From Perkinsus olseni (taxonomy: Eukaryota; Perkinsozoa; Perkinsida): a DNA stretch of 64,000 bases. Location of the stretch: NCBI GenBank assembly GCA_013115125.1, contig JABANN010000001.1:124001-188000 (forward strand), in the 5' to 3' direction. Numbering within the stretch: position 1 is the stretch's first letter; each line of letters opens with the position of its first letter. The notes beneath the pieces were generated by a model. The model did no database searches, was not told the origin of the DNA, and was given only the letters and a program-made list of their open reading frames with translations. Shown in pieces: positions 12,085-22,789 of the stretch. The translations under genes and the position numbers were made by a program.

Positions 12085-12640
12085 TCCTGCCAGAATCGCC
12101 GATCATCGCCACTGCCTGACAACCCGAGAGATCGTTTTGACTGCAAACATCAACACGACACGGGGAAGGACAAACCATGATGCACATGCCGTAGAACGGT
12201 GGTCACTTCACAGCAGCACAGTGATGCCACACATCAAACTTGAAGGGCCGCAAAGAACCCGATTGGATGAATGAATACGATGATGGATTCATGCACATTA
12301 ATTCATGGGACGTGGGGGACATCAAGATTTCACTTCGAGCTGCTGTCCCAGGCGATTGTGATGGGGTGCTCGAGGAGCAGCGAACGGATGATCCCCGTGG
12401 ACGTCGGCGGGTGTAGCTAACTGGTTGGAATGAGGAAAGAACTCCACCAGAAGGCTCACTCCCTCACCGAATTGGGTACCTGCTCAGAAGTATCCCGAGC
12501 TGGGAGGACGCGCAAGGTTGGTGCAGTTGTGCGGACTACGACACGTACAGGTCAGGAGGAAGCAAAACGTACCGTAGAGCGAACGGATAGCCTGCTCAGC
12601 GTCAGAGAGGCTGCTGAAGCTAGCACAACCCCAACTGCGA
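12085..12640 (+). repeat. Dispersed repeat, copy 2
   Basis: Second + strand copy of the element at 8895-9475. A short match (GCCGATCATCGCCACTG) near 12098 is followed by about 230 bases absent from copy 1, then the main conserved block from about 12345. It lies downstream of secreted paralogue B, as copy 1 lies downstream of paralogue A, so gene and repeat may have been duplicated together. Confidence 0.7.
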
Positions 12641-12824
12641 TCGGGGCCAACTTGTACACTCGATCCGACTATACCTACAAGTAGTAGTTGCCTTTATCGC
12701 TACGTCAACGTCGCCTACCGGCTTGGTTGTAAAACATGGTCTTCGTAATCTGCTCAATCTGAGGTGAAATCATCATGGGCGTGATGGGAGAGAAAGCGTT
12801 ACGGCCAGGGGTTTCGGAAGCGGT

Positions 12825-13687
12825 CTAAGAAAGGTGAATCGGTAAGGCGAAAAGTGGGGCTCTGAGCAGTACGCGCGCTTTTTGCTTGATGGGAGTCTGA
12901 TAAACCGCATCCCCGCCACCAGGCAGAGGCGTAGGACCAACAGCTCCATTACAAATACCTGAGGGTCCTCGCATATTCCCACTTCCTGTGCAACCGCCTC
13001 TACCATAGCCCCTGACAGCAGAAGCAGTCTGGTGGCTGCAGGCATGCCCATACACGGCTGAATCGTTGACGTGGGGCTCTTCAGGATGGCTGCTGCTATG
13101 GCAGTGTTGACAGTGTTGGCTCGTCATCGAGCGATGGGACAGAGGAGCCGGGTAAAGGGCGGACGGTGGGCCATTCACTCTAGAGGGCGGCGCAGGGCAG
13201 CTGACAACAGAAAAACAAAGCATAGATATGAGCCAGTCGGGGATGATTCAACTCACGACGGCGGGCCTCTGGCTGCTGCTATTTGCTGAGGCTCAGCGGA
13301 GGACCGATACGACGCCGCGCCAAGAGTCCGACCACTCAAGTGTCTGAATAGCTCCTCGTTCAGAGTACTCCGTAATGAAGTTCTTCGCTACCCGACTGCA
13401 GCGTGCCGGCTAGATGACGAACCTTCATAAGGAACTCCGCGACGGTCCGGTGGCACCCCAGAGCACTCATGGGCTCCGGCCTGAGAACGTGATAGCGAAC
13501 GACGGGACGTGTAGCCATCACGTTAATTGCAAGTGGGGGTACCCAGCCCTTCCAACTCCTCTTGGTCCGTTCCAAACTACCGTCGCTATTCGAGACGGGC
13601 GAATTCTGCACGCTGGTATTGGAAGACGACTCAGCGAAGGCATTGTGTTCGCCGGAACCTCCTGACACGACGGGCGATACCGCACGT
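12825..13687 (-). other. Possible 3' exons of the two-RRM gene
   Basis: Minus-strand frames at 13360-13701 (Ser/Asn-rich, ending EELHYGVL) and 12825-13223 (with RGYGRGG and GPTPLPGGG) have the low-complexity style of an RNA-binding protein C-terminus. No family match fixes their exon ends. Confidence 0.3.
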
Positions 13688-14903
13688 TCAGCACATCGCA
13701 TGGCCTACGACTCTCTCGTCTCGCCGACGATCGGCACGTTGAGGACCTCTCAACGCGACTGAGAGACGCTGATAAGAGACATCCGCCAGCAGCATGCCCC
13801 CACCTGTTCGTTGCCTCCGACTGCACCGAGCACTGCGATCCCTAAGATAGTTGAACGCGATACGAAGCTGAGAGGTCGAGGGCATAGCCACTCTGGAGTT
13901 CCGCTTGGTATATACTGGGGTCCTCTGAGGGACTCTATCGGCTCTGAACTCGGGTCGCCATGGCTTGATATGCAATGGCAAATGCGAGGCTGGCATGTCC
14001 GGGACCTGACAGGCAGTACAATCCTTTTAACACAGAGGACTCTGCATACAGCTGTGCCGTTGAACTTCTCCATAGCGGCGGCAGCATTCTCTTCGGTATC
14101 GAATCTGACGCGCGAGCGGTCTCTCTCTGCCGGATGGAGCATAAGTTCGCGTACCGTATAACGGCTATGCCTCTGAACTTCCCCCTATTATTCGATCCCG
14201 TATCCTCTTCGATACTTTGCTCTAAGACCACACTCACACAGCGACAAGTGAGCTCAGCTGCATTACCCGGAGACAACTTTCCACCACTGTTGTCGCGCAG
14301 CATACGGAGGTGTTCGATCTGGAGGCCGTAGACGGGGCCGAACAGGGCCTTGATTTTCGAAGCATCATAGTCAGTCGGAATATTCGCAACATATCTGCGA
14401 CAAAATTTTCAGGCTAAGTTTTCGACGACTGACAGAGCAAACCCATCCTGGCACACTTTCGAGGAGCGCATACTGAAGGGATCATCCCTTACAAATTGCT
14501 GTGGATATTTGCCTTCCAAGCCGGCCTTGCGATGCTCACTTTGATCTTCTTCATCGGCCTTGGACTGATCGACCAATGCATGATACCGTTTCCGGCTCAA
14601 ACAGCCTACCCAGGCCCGCGCCAAGTTCCGGCGTGCTGCGGGAGTTCCAGTCCGTTGAGCTCTTTGACTGCAGCCTCGGCTGACGCGTTCTCTTCGTAGT
14701 TTACAAAGCCGAAGCCCATGGACATGCCGGTGTTCTTGTCGCGCACCTAGAACCAGTACGGGTCTCGGCTCAACACGAGCAGCGCAAAAGACGATTACAA
14801 TTTTGACAGAATGATACGGTCCAAATGGCTCGAACATCTCGGCGAGGTCGCTTTCCTGGATATGCGAAGGCAAGTAGTTGATGATGAGGTTGGACTTTTC
14901 CAT
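13688..14903 (-). CDS. Two-RRM RNA-binding protein
   Basis: On the minus strand, exons 14903-14799, 14746-14610, 14564-14493, 14394-14278, 14184-14155 and 14104 onward join in frame. RRM1 has RNP2 (LIINYLP) at residues 6-12 and RNP1 (GFGFVNY); the linker reads [17 protein letters not shown]2 has RNP2 (LYVANIP) and RNP1 ([10 protein letters not shown]), followed by [14 protein letters not shown]. The arrangement of two RRMs with a short linker near the N-terminus resembles the ELAV/Hu-type set (family knowledge). The first exon starts MEKSNL at 14903. The C-terminal end is uncertain: after [13 protein letters not shown] the frame stays open to 13688, and minus-strand frames down to 12825 with low-complexity Gly/Pro content could be further exons. 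Likely role: binding mRNA or pre-mRNA. Confidence 0.82.
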
Positions 14904-15166
14904 TTTATGGGACGCTTAGGTTGAATCAGCGAGTGGCGGTGTTGTTGGTGAATTGGAAGATCAGACAGACGGAGAGGCACGCGGGCGATGACGTGCGGTG
15001 CTCAGAAAAAAGCAAGCAAACACAAAGCTTATAGAATACATAGGAGGCGGCCTCCTCCTGATTAACAGACTGCACTCAATGGACCCAGCAGTGTCCAAGA
15101 AACTCTCTTCAATGGTAGTGGGGCCTTCCAGGGAAACACCGTTGTTGATGATGTCCTGTAGAGGAT

Positions 15167-15472
15167 TTAGGAGAATACGATCTTCTTAAAGAGCTCGACG
15201 GGGTTGAGCGTGAACTCATTTCCTTGATAGAGGCCTACAAAGGGAAGTGAAATGCCGACTGACCGCCGCAGAGTTCAACCACGGGACTTTGAAAAGTAAG
15301 AAGCGCAGGCGACCGTGAGCTACTTTTTCCGTGTCTTACCGTATGCAAAGATGGCGGGGATGACGGTGTAGTGGAAAGCTTGATGTCCTCCGTTAGTCCA
15401 GATATCCTGAACGGCACCCTGCACTTTGCGGATTGGCGCAGGGACCTTGGATGGCGGCGGTGGCATCATCAT
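15167..15472 (-). CDS. 66-residue hypothetical protein, one predicted membrane segment
   Basis: Two minus-strand exons, 15472-15340 and 15234-15167, joined by a 105-base GT...AG intron, give a 66-residue protein. It starts MMMPPPPSKVPAPIRKV, has a moderately hydrophobic stretch FHYTVIPAIFAYGLY near residues 33-47, and ends FKKIVFS. Small size, a basic/proline N-terminus and one membrane segment would suit an accessory subunit of a mitochondrial inner-membrane complex, but this is inference without a family match. Three adjacent ATG codons at 15464-15472 make the exact start ambiguous. An ATG at 15550 in the same frame would add 26 residues. Confidence 0.55.
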
Positions 15473-16447
15473 GGTCGAACGATTAAATTCACTACGATCA
15501 TCATGGGTCGAAGAGAGAGCGAGCAAGTTCTCGTGAGCAAGTTCCATCAATAACAGCTGCTTTCAGCCCAACCTTCTAGAGTACTTTCCCAAAACGGTAT
15601 AGTGGAAGGGGGGCGCCCTAGCATATCGACTGCAGCTGATCCTAAAATCTACGGTGATTTCAATGGTTGGTCCGAAAAGGGGGAGGAACAATGATTGGGG
15701 GTACTGCGAGCTAGGCTTAAGAAGCCTGGATCAATGAGATTACTCACCTCGACCAGAGTGTACACCTGATCAGAGTGTTGACAAGTATTCGGTGAGAGAG
15801 GAGGAAACGCTACATCTCCCTTCGAACGAGCCTTGAAAATACTCACGTTCGACTACACGGTTGAGACCGTCAAAAAAGCAATAGAAATACGGAGTGCTAG
15901 GATCGAACCAGGGTCGCAATCGGTGAGGTAGAACAGCGAAGCCGAAGTTCGGCGCAAGTGAAGCTTATACCTTTCGAGTCTTCCCAATGGTTATCCTTCC
16001 CTGCGTCCCACCTACTATATCTTCATTACTAGACACTCTAAAACCCTTGTGTCGAGCGAGACTGCCACAGCAAGGCCGTCTCAATAATTAACTCTTCGGC
16101 GTCTCGGTAATTCACTCTTTGGCGTCCGTCTCTGTCTCGAAGAGGAAGATCCTTTGTGCTCTGTTGTCCCTATCGCTAGTGGACGTTTAGCTGAAGAAGA
16201 TACCCCTGTATAGTGTAGCTCTCAAGCTCTCCGTGACTAACAACATCAGAAGATTATCGAATTTGCATCGGTCAAGGTAGCCGAAGTAACTAGATGTGAT
16301 TGTGTGTGTTGAGTGTGATTATCTGGCGGATGTGACTATCTGTTCGTTCGCCCTTCTCGCCGGTACGTGAGGGAATCGGCTCGGTCACGACAGGGTTCGC
16401 TTCATCATTCGTGACCGCTTGTAGTTCTTGTATTCTCCACGCCTGCA
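15473..16447. other. Region between divergent genes
   Basis: No gene recognised. This is the shared upstream region of the minus-strand small protein and the plus-strand GTPase-malic enzyme gene. A GGTTCGATCC motif on the minus strand near 15900 looked like a tRNA T arm but has no matching acceptor stem. Confidence 0.4.
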
Positions 16448-19311
16448 ATGGCCACCAATAGCAATATGAAAAAGTCTGTGTCGGCATCGCTGTCGGTCCC
16501 TCCTCGCGCGAGCAAGGCCGTGAGCAGCACCAAGGCTAACTTCGATGTCCGCCTCTTGCCCATGCAGGACATCGTGGCCGCCGCCCCCACTGAGGCCCTT
16601 ATCGAGTGGTATCATCTCCTCACCTCGGAGCTCTATCAACGCCAAAGTACCTCTCGACATCTTCACGACTGGACCTACTCTCTCCAGTACGCCCTTGTTG
16701 GTCCCTCTGGTGTCGGTAAGACGAATCTCAGACTTATGTTTACTGAGAACGTCTTCCGAGTTGCCTCTTCCCGTACTACTGGTGTGGAGTTCTCTAAGAC
16801 CATCGTTGACATCGACAACGAGCGCGTGAAGCTTCAGATGTGGGACACTGTTTGGGGCAAGTACACTGGCTCTTACTGTCACGGTGCTGCTGTCATCTTC
16901 TTCGTCTACGATGTCAGTAGACGTGAGTCTTATGATGAGCTGCTCAAGTTCCTCAAGGATACTCTTCCCACGCTCGACAGGACCATCACCAAGGTCTTGA
17001 TCGGTAACAAGGCTGATCTGCTCGGTCGCGAAGTTTCCGCCGAGGAAGCTGCTAGCTTCGCTCGTGAGAACGGCCTTCTCTTCATGGAGACCTCTGCCAA
17101 GACCGGACAAAACGTCAGGGACTGCTTCTTCAACTCAGCCAGACAGGTCCTTCTCCAGCTCCAGATGGGTATGATCGACCCCAGCTCCGCAAAGGGTATA
17201 CGCTCTGCTGCACGCAACAGCGATCATGTTACCACGGTCACTGAGCGCGGCAGTAATCTACTTCGCAACTCCGTTGTCAACAAGGCCGAAGCTTTCACCG
17301 ATAGTGAGCGTGAGGAGCTTGGTTTGGTCGGTTTGCTTCCTCCCAAGGTCTCGGATCTCGACGTGCAGTCCAAACGGTGCTATCAGCAGTTCTTGCAAAA
17401 CTCCAACGATATTGAAAAGTACATCTACTTGGAGAGTCTGCATGACAGGAACGAGACGCTGTACTTCAAGCTTCTTTGCGACCATGTTACTGAGATGATG
17501 CCGATCGTCTATACCCCTGTGGTTGGCAAGGCTTGCCAGATGTTCGGTCATATTTTCCGTAATGCTCGTGGTCTCTACTTTAACCTCTCAGAGAAAGGTA
17601 ACTTCAAGCAGATGGTGTGGAACAGCCCAGTTCGTGATGCCGATATCATCGTGGTCACTGATGGTTCCCGTATCCTAGGTCTCGGCGATCTTGGCACCAA
17701 CGGTATGGGTATCCCTATTGGTAAGCTGTCATTGTACGTGGCCTGTGCTGGTATCAACCCCGGCCGTACTGTGCCTGTCACCATTGATGTCGGTACCAAC
17801 AATCCGGATCTTCTCAATGATGATATGTATCTTGGTGAGCGTCACAAGAGAGTCGATGGTGAAGAGTTCTACGCCGCTGTGGACGAATTCGTCGATGCCG
17901 TCAAGTCTCGCTGGCCCGGTGTCCTCATCCAATTCGAGGATTTCACTAACGATCACGCCTTCCCTCTCCTCAAGCGTTATCAGGAGAACATTTTGTGCTT
18001 CAACGATGATATCCAGGGCACTGGCTCCGTTGCTCTTGCCGGTCTCGTCAGCGCTATGAAGGTGAAGAAGGAGAAGCTGGAGGACCAGAGAATCGTGTTC
18101 CTCGGTGCTGGCGCTGCTGCTGTTGGTATTGCTGACTGCATTGTTGCTGCTATGATACACGATGGCCTTACTCCTGAGGATGCGAGGAAGCGCTTCTGGT
18201 TCGTCGATTCCAAGGGTTTGGTCACCTGGAAGCGTGGTGGAAAGATTCAGGATCATAAGGTAACTAGGAGACTGGAATCTGGATGGCCGGCTCAGTTCGC
18301 TTTGATCTTTGAGAATGATTGGGTAGTCATCGTCGTTACGATCAGGTGCCTTATTGCCGTGACGACGAGGAGCCAATGACCGGCCTTCTCGAAGTCGTCA
18401 AGTCCATCAAGCCTACTGTATTGCTTGGTCTTAGTGGACAGTCAGGCTCGTTTACCGAGGAGATCGTCAAGGTAGGATAAGGACTGCCCCTTTTGTGTTG
18501 GTTCTTATCATGTTCTCTCTCAGGCTATGTGTGTCAACTGCCCTGAGCCTGTCATCTTCGCTCTGTCTAACCCCACACCCAAGGCTGAGGCTACACCCGA
18601 GCAGCTTTACACGTAGGCCTACAGCCGCATCGTGGGATATTCTGGTTATGATGGTCGTCACTTTCAGATGGACTGAAGGCAAGGCTTGGGTCTGCACTGG
18701 TTCTCCCTTCGGACCCGTCACTGTCAACGGCAAGGTCTATCAAGCGGGACAAGGCAACAACATGTAATTCACTTAGTAGTCTTGCTCGTCGGTCTTGGCG
18801 CACTTCGCGTTACTCAGGTACATCTTCCCCGGTGTTGGCTTGGCCGGTATTGTCGGCAAGTTCAAGTGGATTCCCGACTCTATGTTCTACACTGCTGCGA
18901 GGACCCTCGCCGAGAGAGTCACCGATGAGGATATCTCGCATGGCACTTTGTATCCTCGTCTTACTCGTATCCGCGAGCTCTCTCACGACATCGCTGTGGA
19001 GTGCATCAAGGAGGCCTTCGAGTTGGGCATCGCTTGCATTGAGTAAGTCTCCTGACTGACACCTCCCTCGTGTTCCTGCATGGGTCTTCTTTCTTAGGCG
19101 CCCCGCGGACCTCGATGAATTCGTCTGGGACCACATGTGGAAGCCGGAGTACTCTCATACCGAGCTTGACCCCTCTGTCCTCGCCTTCTCCGGCCAGGGT
19201 TCCGGTGTTGGTCGCAGCCAGGACAAGAACAAGCTTAGTGTCGGCACCATCCAGAACAAGGCCTTCTCCTTTACCGATATGGAGCGCGTGAACCCCAATC
19301 AGTTTATGTAG
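16448..19311 (+). CDS. Rab-like GTPase fused to malic enzyme, copy 1
   Basis: Six exons (16448-18259, 18346-18471, 18524-18612, 18668-18763, 18818-19042, 19098-19311) encode 853 residues. Residues 30-80 are a leader shared with copy 2. Residues 81-240 form a Ras/Rab-type GTPase: P-loop GPSGVGKTN (85-93), [11 protein letters not shown]3 region [10 protein letters not shown] (132-141), NKAD (187-190) and ETSAK (214-218). From about residue 268 a full malic enzyme follows: [77 protein letters not shown] and the Rossmann loop [11 protein letters not shown]. The C-terminal part reads FALSNPT, GSPF, GQGNN and YIFPGVGL. The enzyme oxidatively decarboxylates malate to pyruvate with NAD(P) (family knowledge). 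The first exon runs uninterrupted across both domains, so the fusion is not a gene-calling artefact. No C-terminal prenylation cysteines. Confidence 0.93.
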
Positions 19312-19731
19312 AAACTGTTAGCATCATCATCGTTAAAATAGTATTTAGGACGTTTTTTGTTAAGACTCTGCCGCTGCTGCAAACTACACTGATCTCACCT
19401 TGTTTAGTATAGGGACACTTCAGTCTCCTTGAGGGTCCTTAGTTGTGGCGTTTGGCGCATTCACGGCCGCTATCGGCTACTCGCACTCCCACAATTGAGG
19501 TCTTTTCATTGAGGCCTTGCCGACTGATACCGGCAGGATTCTCTACTCTTCATCATTCTCCGGCTGTTCTAGGGCAGCAAGAATATCTTTGAGTTGATGT
19601 TTTTCAAACTAACAGTCTAAGTTGTAGTGGTAGGAGACTGCTTGCTGGTGTGTAATAACTTTATAGACTTGAACGGGTGCTGTTTTGAGTGTATCAATTC
19701 ATTCGGGAATGGCCAGTGTCAGTACGCTGTT
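19312..19731 (+). other. Spacer between the two fusion genes
   Basis: About 420 bases holding the 3' flank of copy 1 and the promoter of copy 2. The frame of copy 2 is open upstream to 19627, but the leader comparison with copy 1 favours ATG 19732 as the start. Confidence 0.5.
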
Positions 19732-22562
19732 ATGGCGGGAATAAATATCGTCCAGCCGGCTTCGGCCAACGGCAGCAAGGCCAACTTCGATGTCCGCATG
19801 CTACCAATGGAGGATATTGTTGCGGCGGCCCCGACTGAGGCGCTCATCGAGTGGTATCATCTTGTGCTCTCCGAGCTCTACCATCGTCAAAGTGCATCGC
19901 CGCATCTCTATCGATGGACCCACGCTCTTCAGTATGCTCTAGTCGGCCCGCCTGGTGTTGGCAAGACCAACCTCAGACTTATGTTCACGGAAAATGTGTT
20001 TCGCGTGAGTTCAACCCCGACGGACTGCGTGGATTTCTCTAAGACCATCGTTAATATCGATGAGAACAGAGTAAAACTGCAGATTTGGGACACTGTTTGG
20101 GGCAAGTTTACAGCCTCCTACTGCCGCGGTTCGGCCGTCATCTTTTTTGTTTACGACGTGGCCAAGAGAAAGACGTATGAGGAACTCACGGAGTTCGTGA
20201 AGAAGAATGTGGGAAAGTTGAGTAAGAATGTTACTAAGGTGCTCATCGGTAACAAGGCGGACTTGCTCGGCCGTGAGGTCCCATCAGACGAAGCAGCCAC
20301 TTTCGCCAGATCAAACGGTATCCTTTTCATGGAGACCTCGGCGAAGGGCGGGCAGAGAGTCCGAGACGCCTTTCTCAACTCTGCCAGACAGGTGCTACTG
20401 CAAATCCAGATGGGCATGATAGACCCTGCTAACACGCCTGGCGTGCGAGTGTCCGGTCCAGAGTCCGGCAAGGTGGCGACCGTCTATGAACGAGGCCTGC
20501 ATCTTATGCGCAATCCTGTGTACAACAAGGCAGAGGCCTTCACTGAAGCGGAGCGTGAAGAGCTTGGTCTCATCGGTCTTCTACCACCAAAAATTCTCAA
20601 CATCGAGGTTCAAGTTCAAAGGTGTGTCCAGCAACTTCGAACCAAGGATACCGACATAGGCCGCTACATCTACCTGGAAGGTGTACACAACCGTAACGAG
20701 ACCCTCTACTTTCGCTTGCTACTTGACAACATCACCGATCTCATGCCGATCGTCTACACGCCCTCGGTGGGCCAAGCTTGCAAGGACTTCGATCGCATCT
20801 TCCGCGGTTCACGTGGTATCTACTTCAACCTGTCGGAGAAAGGCAACTTCAAACAAGTCGTTTGGAACAGCAACGTTCGTGATGCCGATATCATCGTGGT
20901 CACTGATGGCTCCCGTATCCTAGGTCTCGGTGATCTTGGCACCAACGGTATGGGTATCCCTATTGGTAAGCTGTCATTGTACGTGGCCTGTGCTGGTATC
21001 AACCCCGGCCGTACTGTGCCTGTCACCATTGATGTCGGTACCAACAATCCGGATCTTCTCAATGATGATATGTATCTTGGTGAGCGTCACAAGAGAGTCG
21101 ATGGCGAGGAGTACTACGCTGTTGTGGATGAGTTCGTGGACGCCGTCCGATCTCGCTGGCCTAACGTTCTCATCCAGTTCGAGGACTTCACTAACGATCA
21201 CGCCTTCCCCCTCCTGAAGCGCTACCGCAACCAGGTACTCTGCTTCAACGACGACATCCAGGGAACCGGCGCGGTGGCCCTGGCTGGAGTACTCACCGCA
21301 ATGCGGGCCAAGAATGAGGCTCTAGCGGACCAGCGCATCGTCTTTTTCGGCGCGGGATCGGCAGCTGTCGGGGTTGCCGACTGTATCGTTGCAGCCATGG
21401 TACACCAAGGCCTCACGGTGGAGGAAGCCAGGCGGAGATTCTGGCTGGTAGACTCTAGGGGCCTGGTCACCTCGAAGAGGGACGGCGAGCTGCAGGAACA
21501 CAAGGTACGCCGTCGTTGCAGATCCCGAGTTGTGCATGGCACAGCAGTTTGTCAGGTGCGCTTCTGTAGAGACGATGAGCCTCTTAACAGTCTACTGGAG
21601 GTGGTTCAAGTGGTCAAACCGACTATGCTGCTGGGCCTGAGTGGACAGTATGGTTCCTTCACGGAAGATATCATCAAGGTCATCAGCATCCTGTACTGTG
21701 GTCCAGTAATCTCTTCTGTTCTCAGGAGATGCACGCCCATTGTCCGGCACCGGTCATATTCGCTTTATCGAACCCGACTCCGAAGGCAGAAGCCACTCCC
21801 GAGCAGCTGTACATGTGAGGCTTGCTCGGCCCTTTATGGACGAGCGATGAAGGCTTTTCTCAGGTGGACCGATGGGGAGGCGTGGGTGGCCACTGGGTCA
21901 CCATTCAAACCAGTGTCATACAATGGAAAGATGTATACCCCGGGTCAAGGCAACAACATGTGAGTAGACAGCGAGCGAGCGTCTTGGGCGGTCACGGCTC
22001 CGAACAGGTACATTTTCCCTGGAGTTGGTCTGGCAGCCATCGTTGGCAAGTTCAAGACTATTCCCGATTCTATGTTCTATCTAGCTGCCAAGACCTTGTC
22101 AGAGAAGGTTACCGAGGAGGTAAAGTCTCACCGGTCGATCGCCGCCGTACCTTCCTGTCACTGCTGCGTAGGACCTAGCTAGTGGCCTCCTTTATCCGCA
22201 AATCAAGCGAATCCGCGAGCTCTCACACGCCATCGCTGTGGCTTGCGTGAAGGAAGCGTTGGACTGTGGCATAGCCCAGATAAGGTGCAAGGGGGGCGCC
22301 GTAGCGCCACATCAGTTCGGTGGAGCTTTATGCTTTTAGTCGGCCGGATGACCTCGAGCAGCTCGTCAGGGACGCTATGTGGCAGCCTGAGTATAGCCGG
22401 GTGGAACTGGATGCGTCAGTACTCGCTTACTCGGGTAGAGCTTCGGCTCCTCGTAAAGCCGGGTCGTCCAAACAGACCCTGGCGGTCTCCTCGTCTGAGA
22501 GCAAGTCGTTTTCCTTCTCGGATATCGAGAGGGTCAATCCCAACAGGCTTATGCCTTTTTGA
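19732..22562 (+). CDS. Rab-like GTPase fused to malic enzyme, copy 2
   Basis: Seven exons (19732-21504, 21556-21678, 21726-21814, 21864-21959, 22008-22119, 22172-22284, 22340-22562) encode 842 residues with the same order as copy 1: leader KANFDVRMLPMEDIVAA, GTPase P-loop GPPGVGKTN, G3 region [26 protein letters not shown], then the complete malic enzyme with [39 protein letters not shown] and GAGSAAVGVAD. Most intron positions match copy 1. Copy 2 has one extra intron (22120-22171) after KVTEE. Intron 21505-21555 is 51 bases with no in-frame stop, so retention would add 17 residues without a shift. The 3' flank has an ATC trinucleotide run at 22620-22662. Probably cytosolic or organellar malate-to-pyruvate conversion; what the GTPase half controls is unknown. 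Confidence 0.92.
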
Positions 22563-22617
22563 ATGTTTCACCGGAAACAAGGGCAGTTTTAGTCGTCCTT
22601 TCGACTAAAGAATTTTT

Positions 22618-22663
22618 TCATCATCAACATCAGTATCATCATCATCATCATCATCATCATCGA
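22618..22663 (+). repeat. ATC/ATG trinucleotide microsatellite
   Basis: A run of about nine perfect CAT/ATC units preceded by imperfect ones, in the 3' flank of fusion copy 2. Confidence 0.8.
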
Positions 22664-22789
22664 CAAAAACGCCCCCGCGAGGGACATCATGAATCTTCGC
22701 AAAGCCTCTATGGTTTCAGTACTCTATATCAGTCGTCTCGAGTTGAGTCACACACAGTGCTGGGCTATCAGGGACCATCAATCCTCATT

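Noticed and set aside
15899-15965. Minus-strand tRNA T-arm-like motif
   Set aside because: No anticodon or acceptor stem can be drawn.
17729-18376. 215-residue minus-strand open frame opposite the malic enzyme
   Set aside because: Shadow of the strongly conserved enzyme coding sequence on the other strand.
19627-19731. Longer N-terminus of fusion copy 2 from 19627
   Set aside because: The extra 35 residues have no counterpart in copy 1, whose leader aligns from the ATG at 19732.
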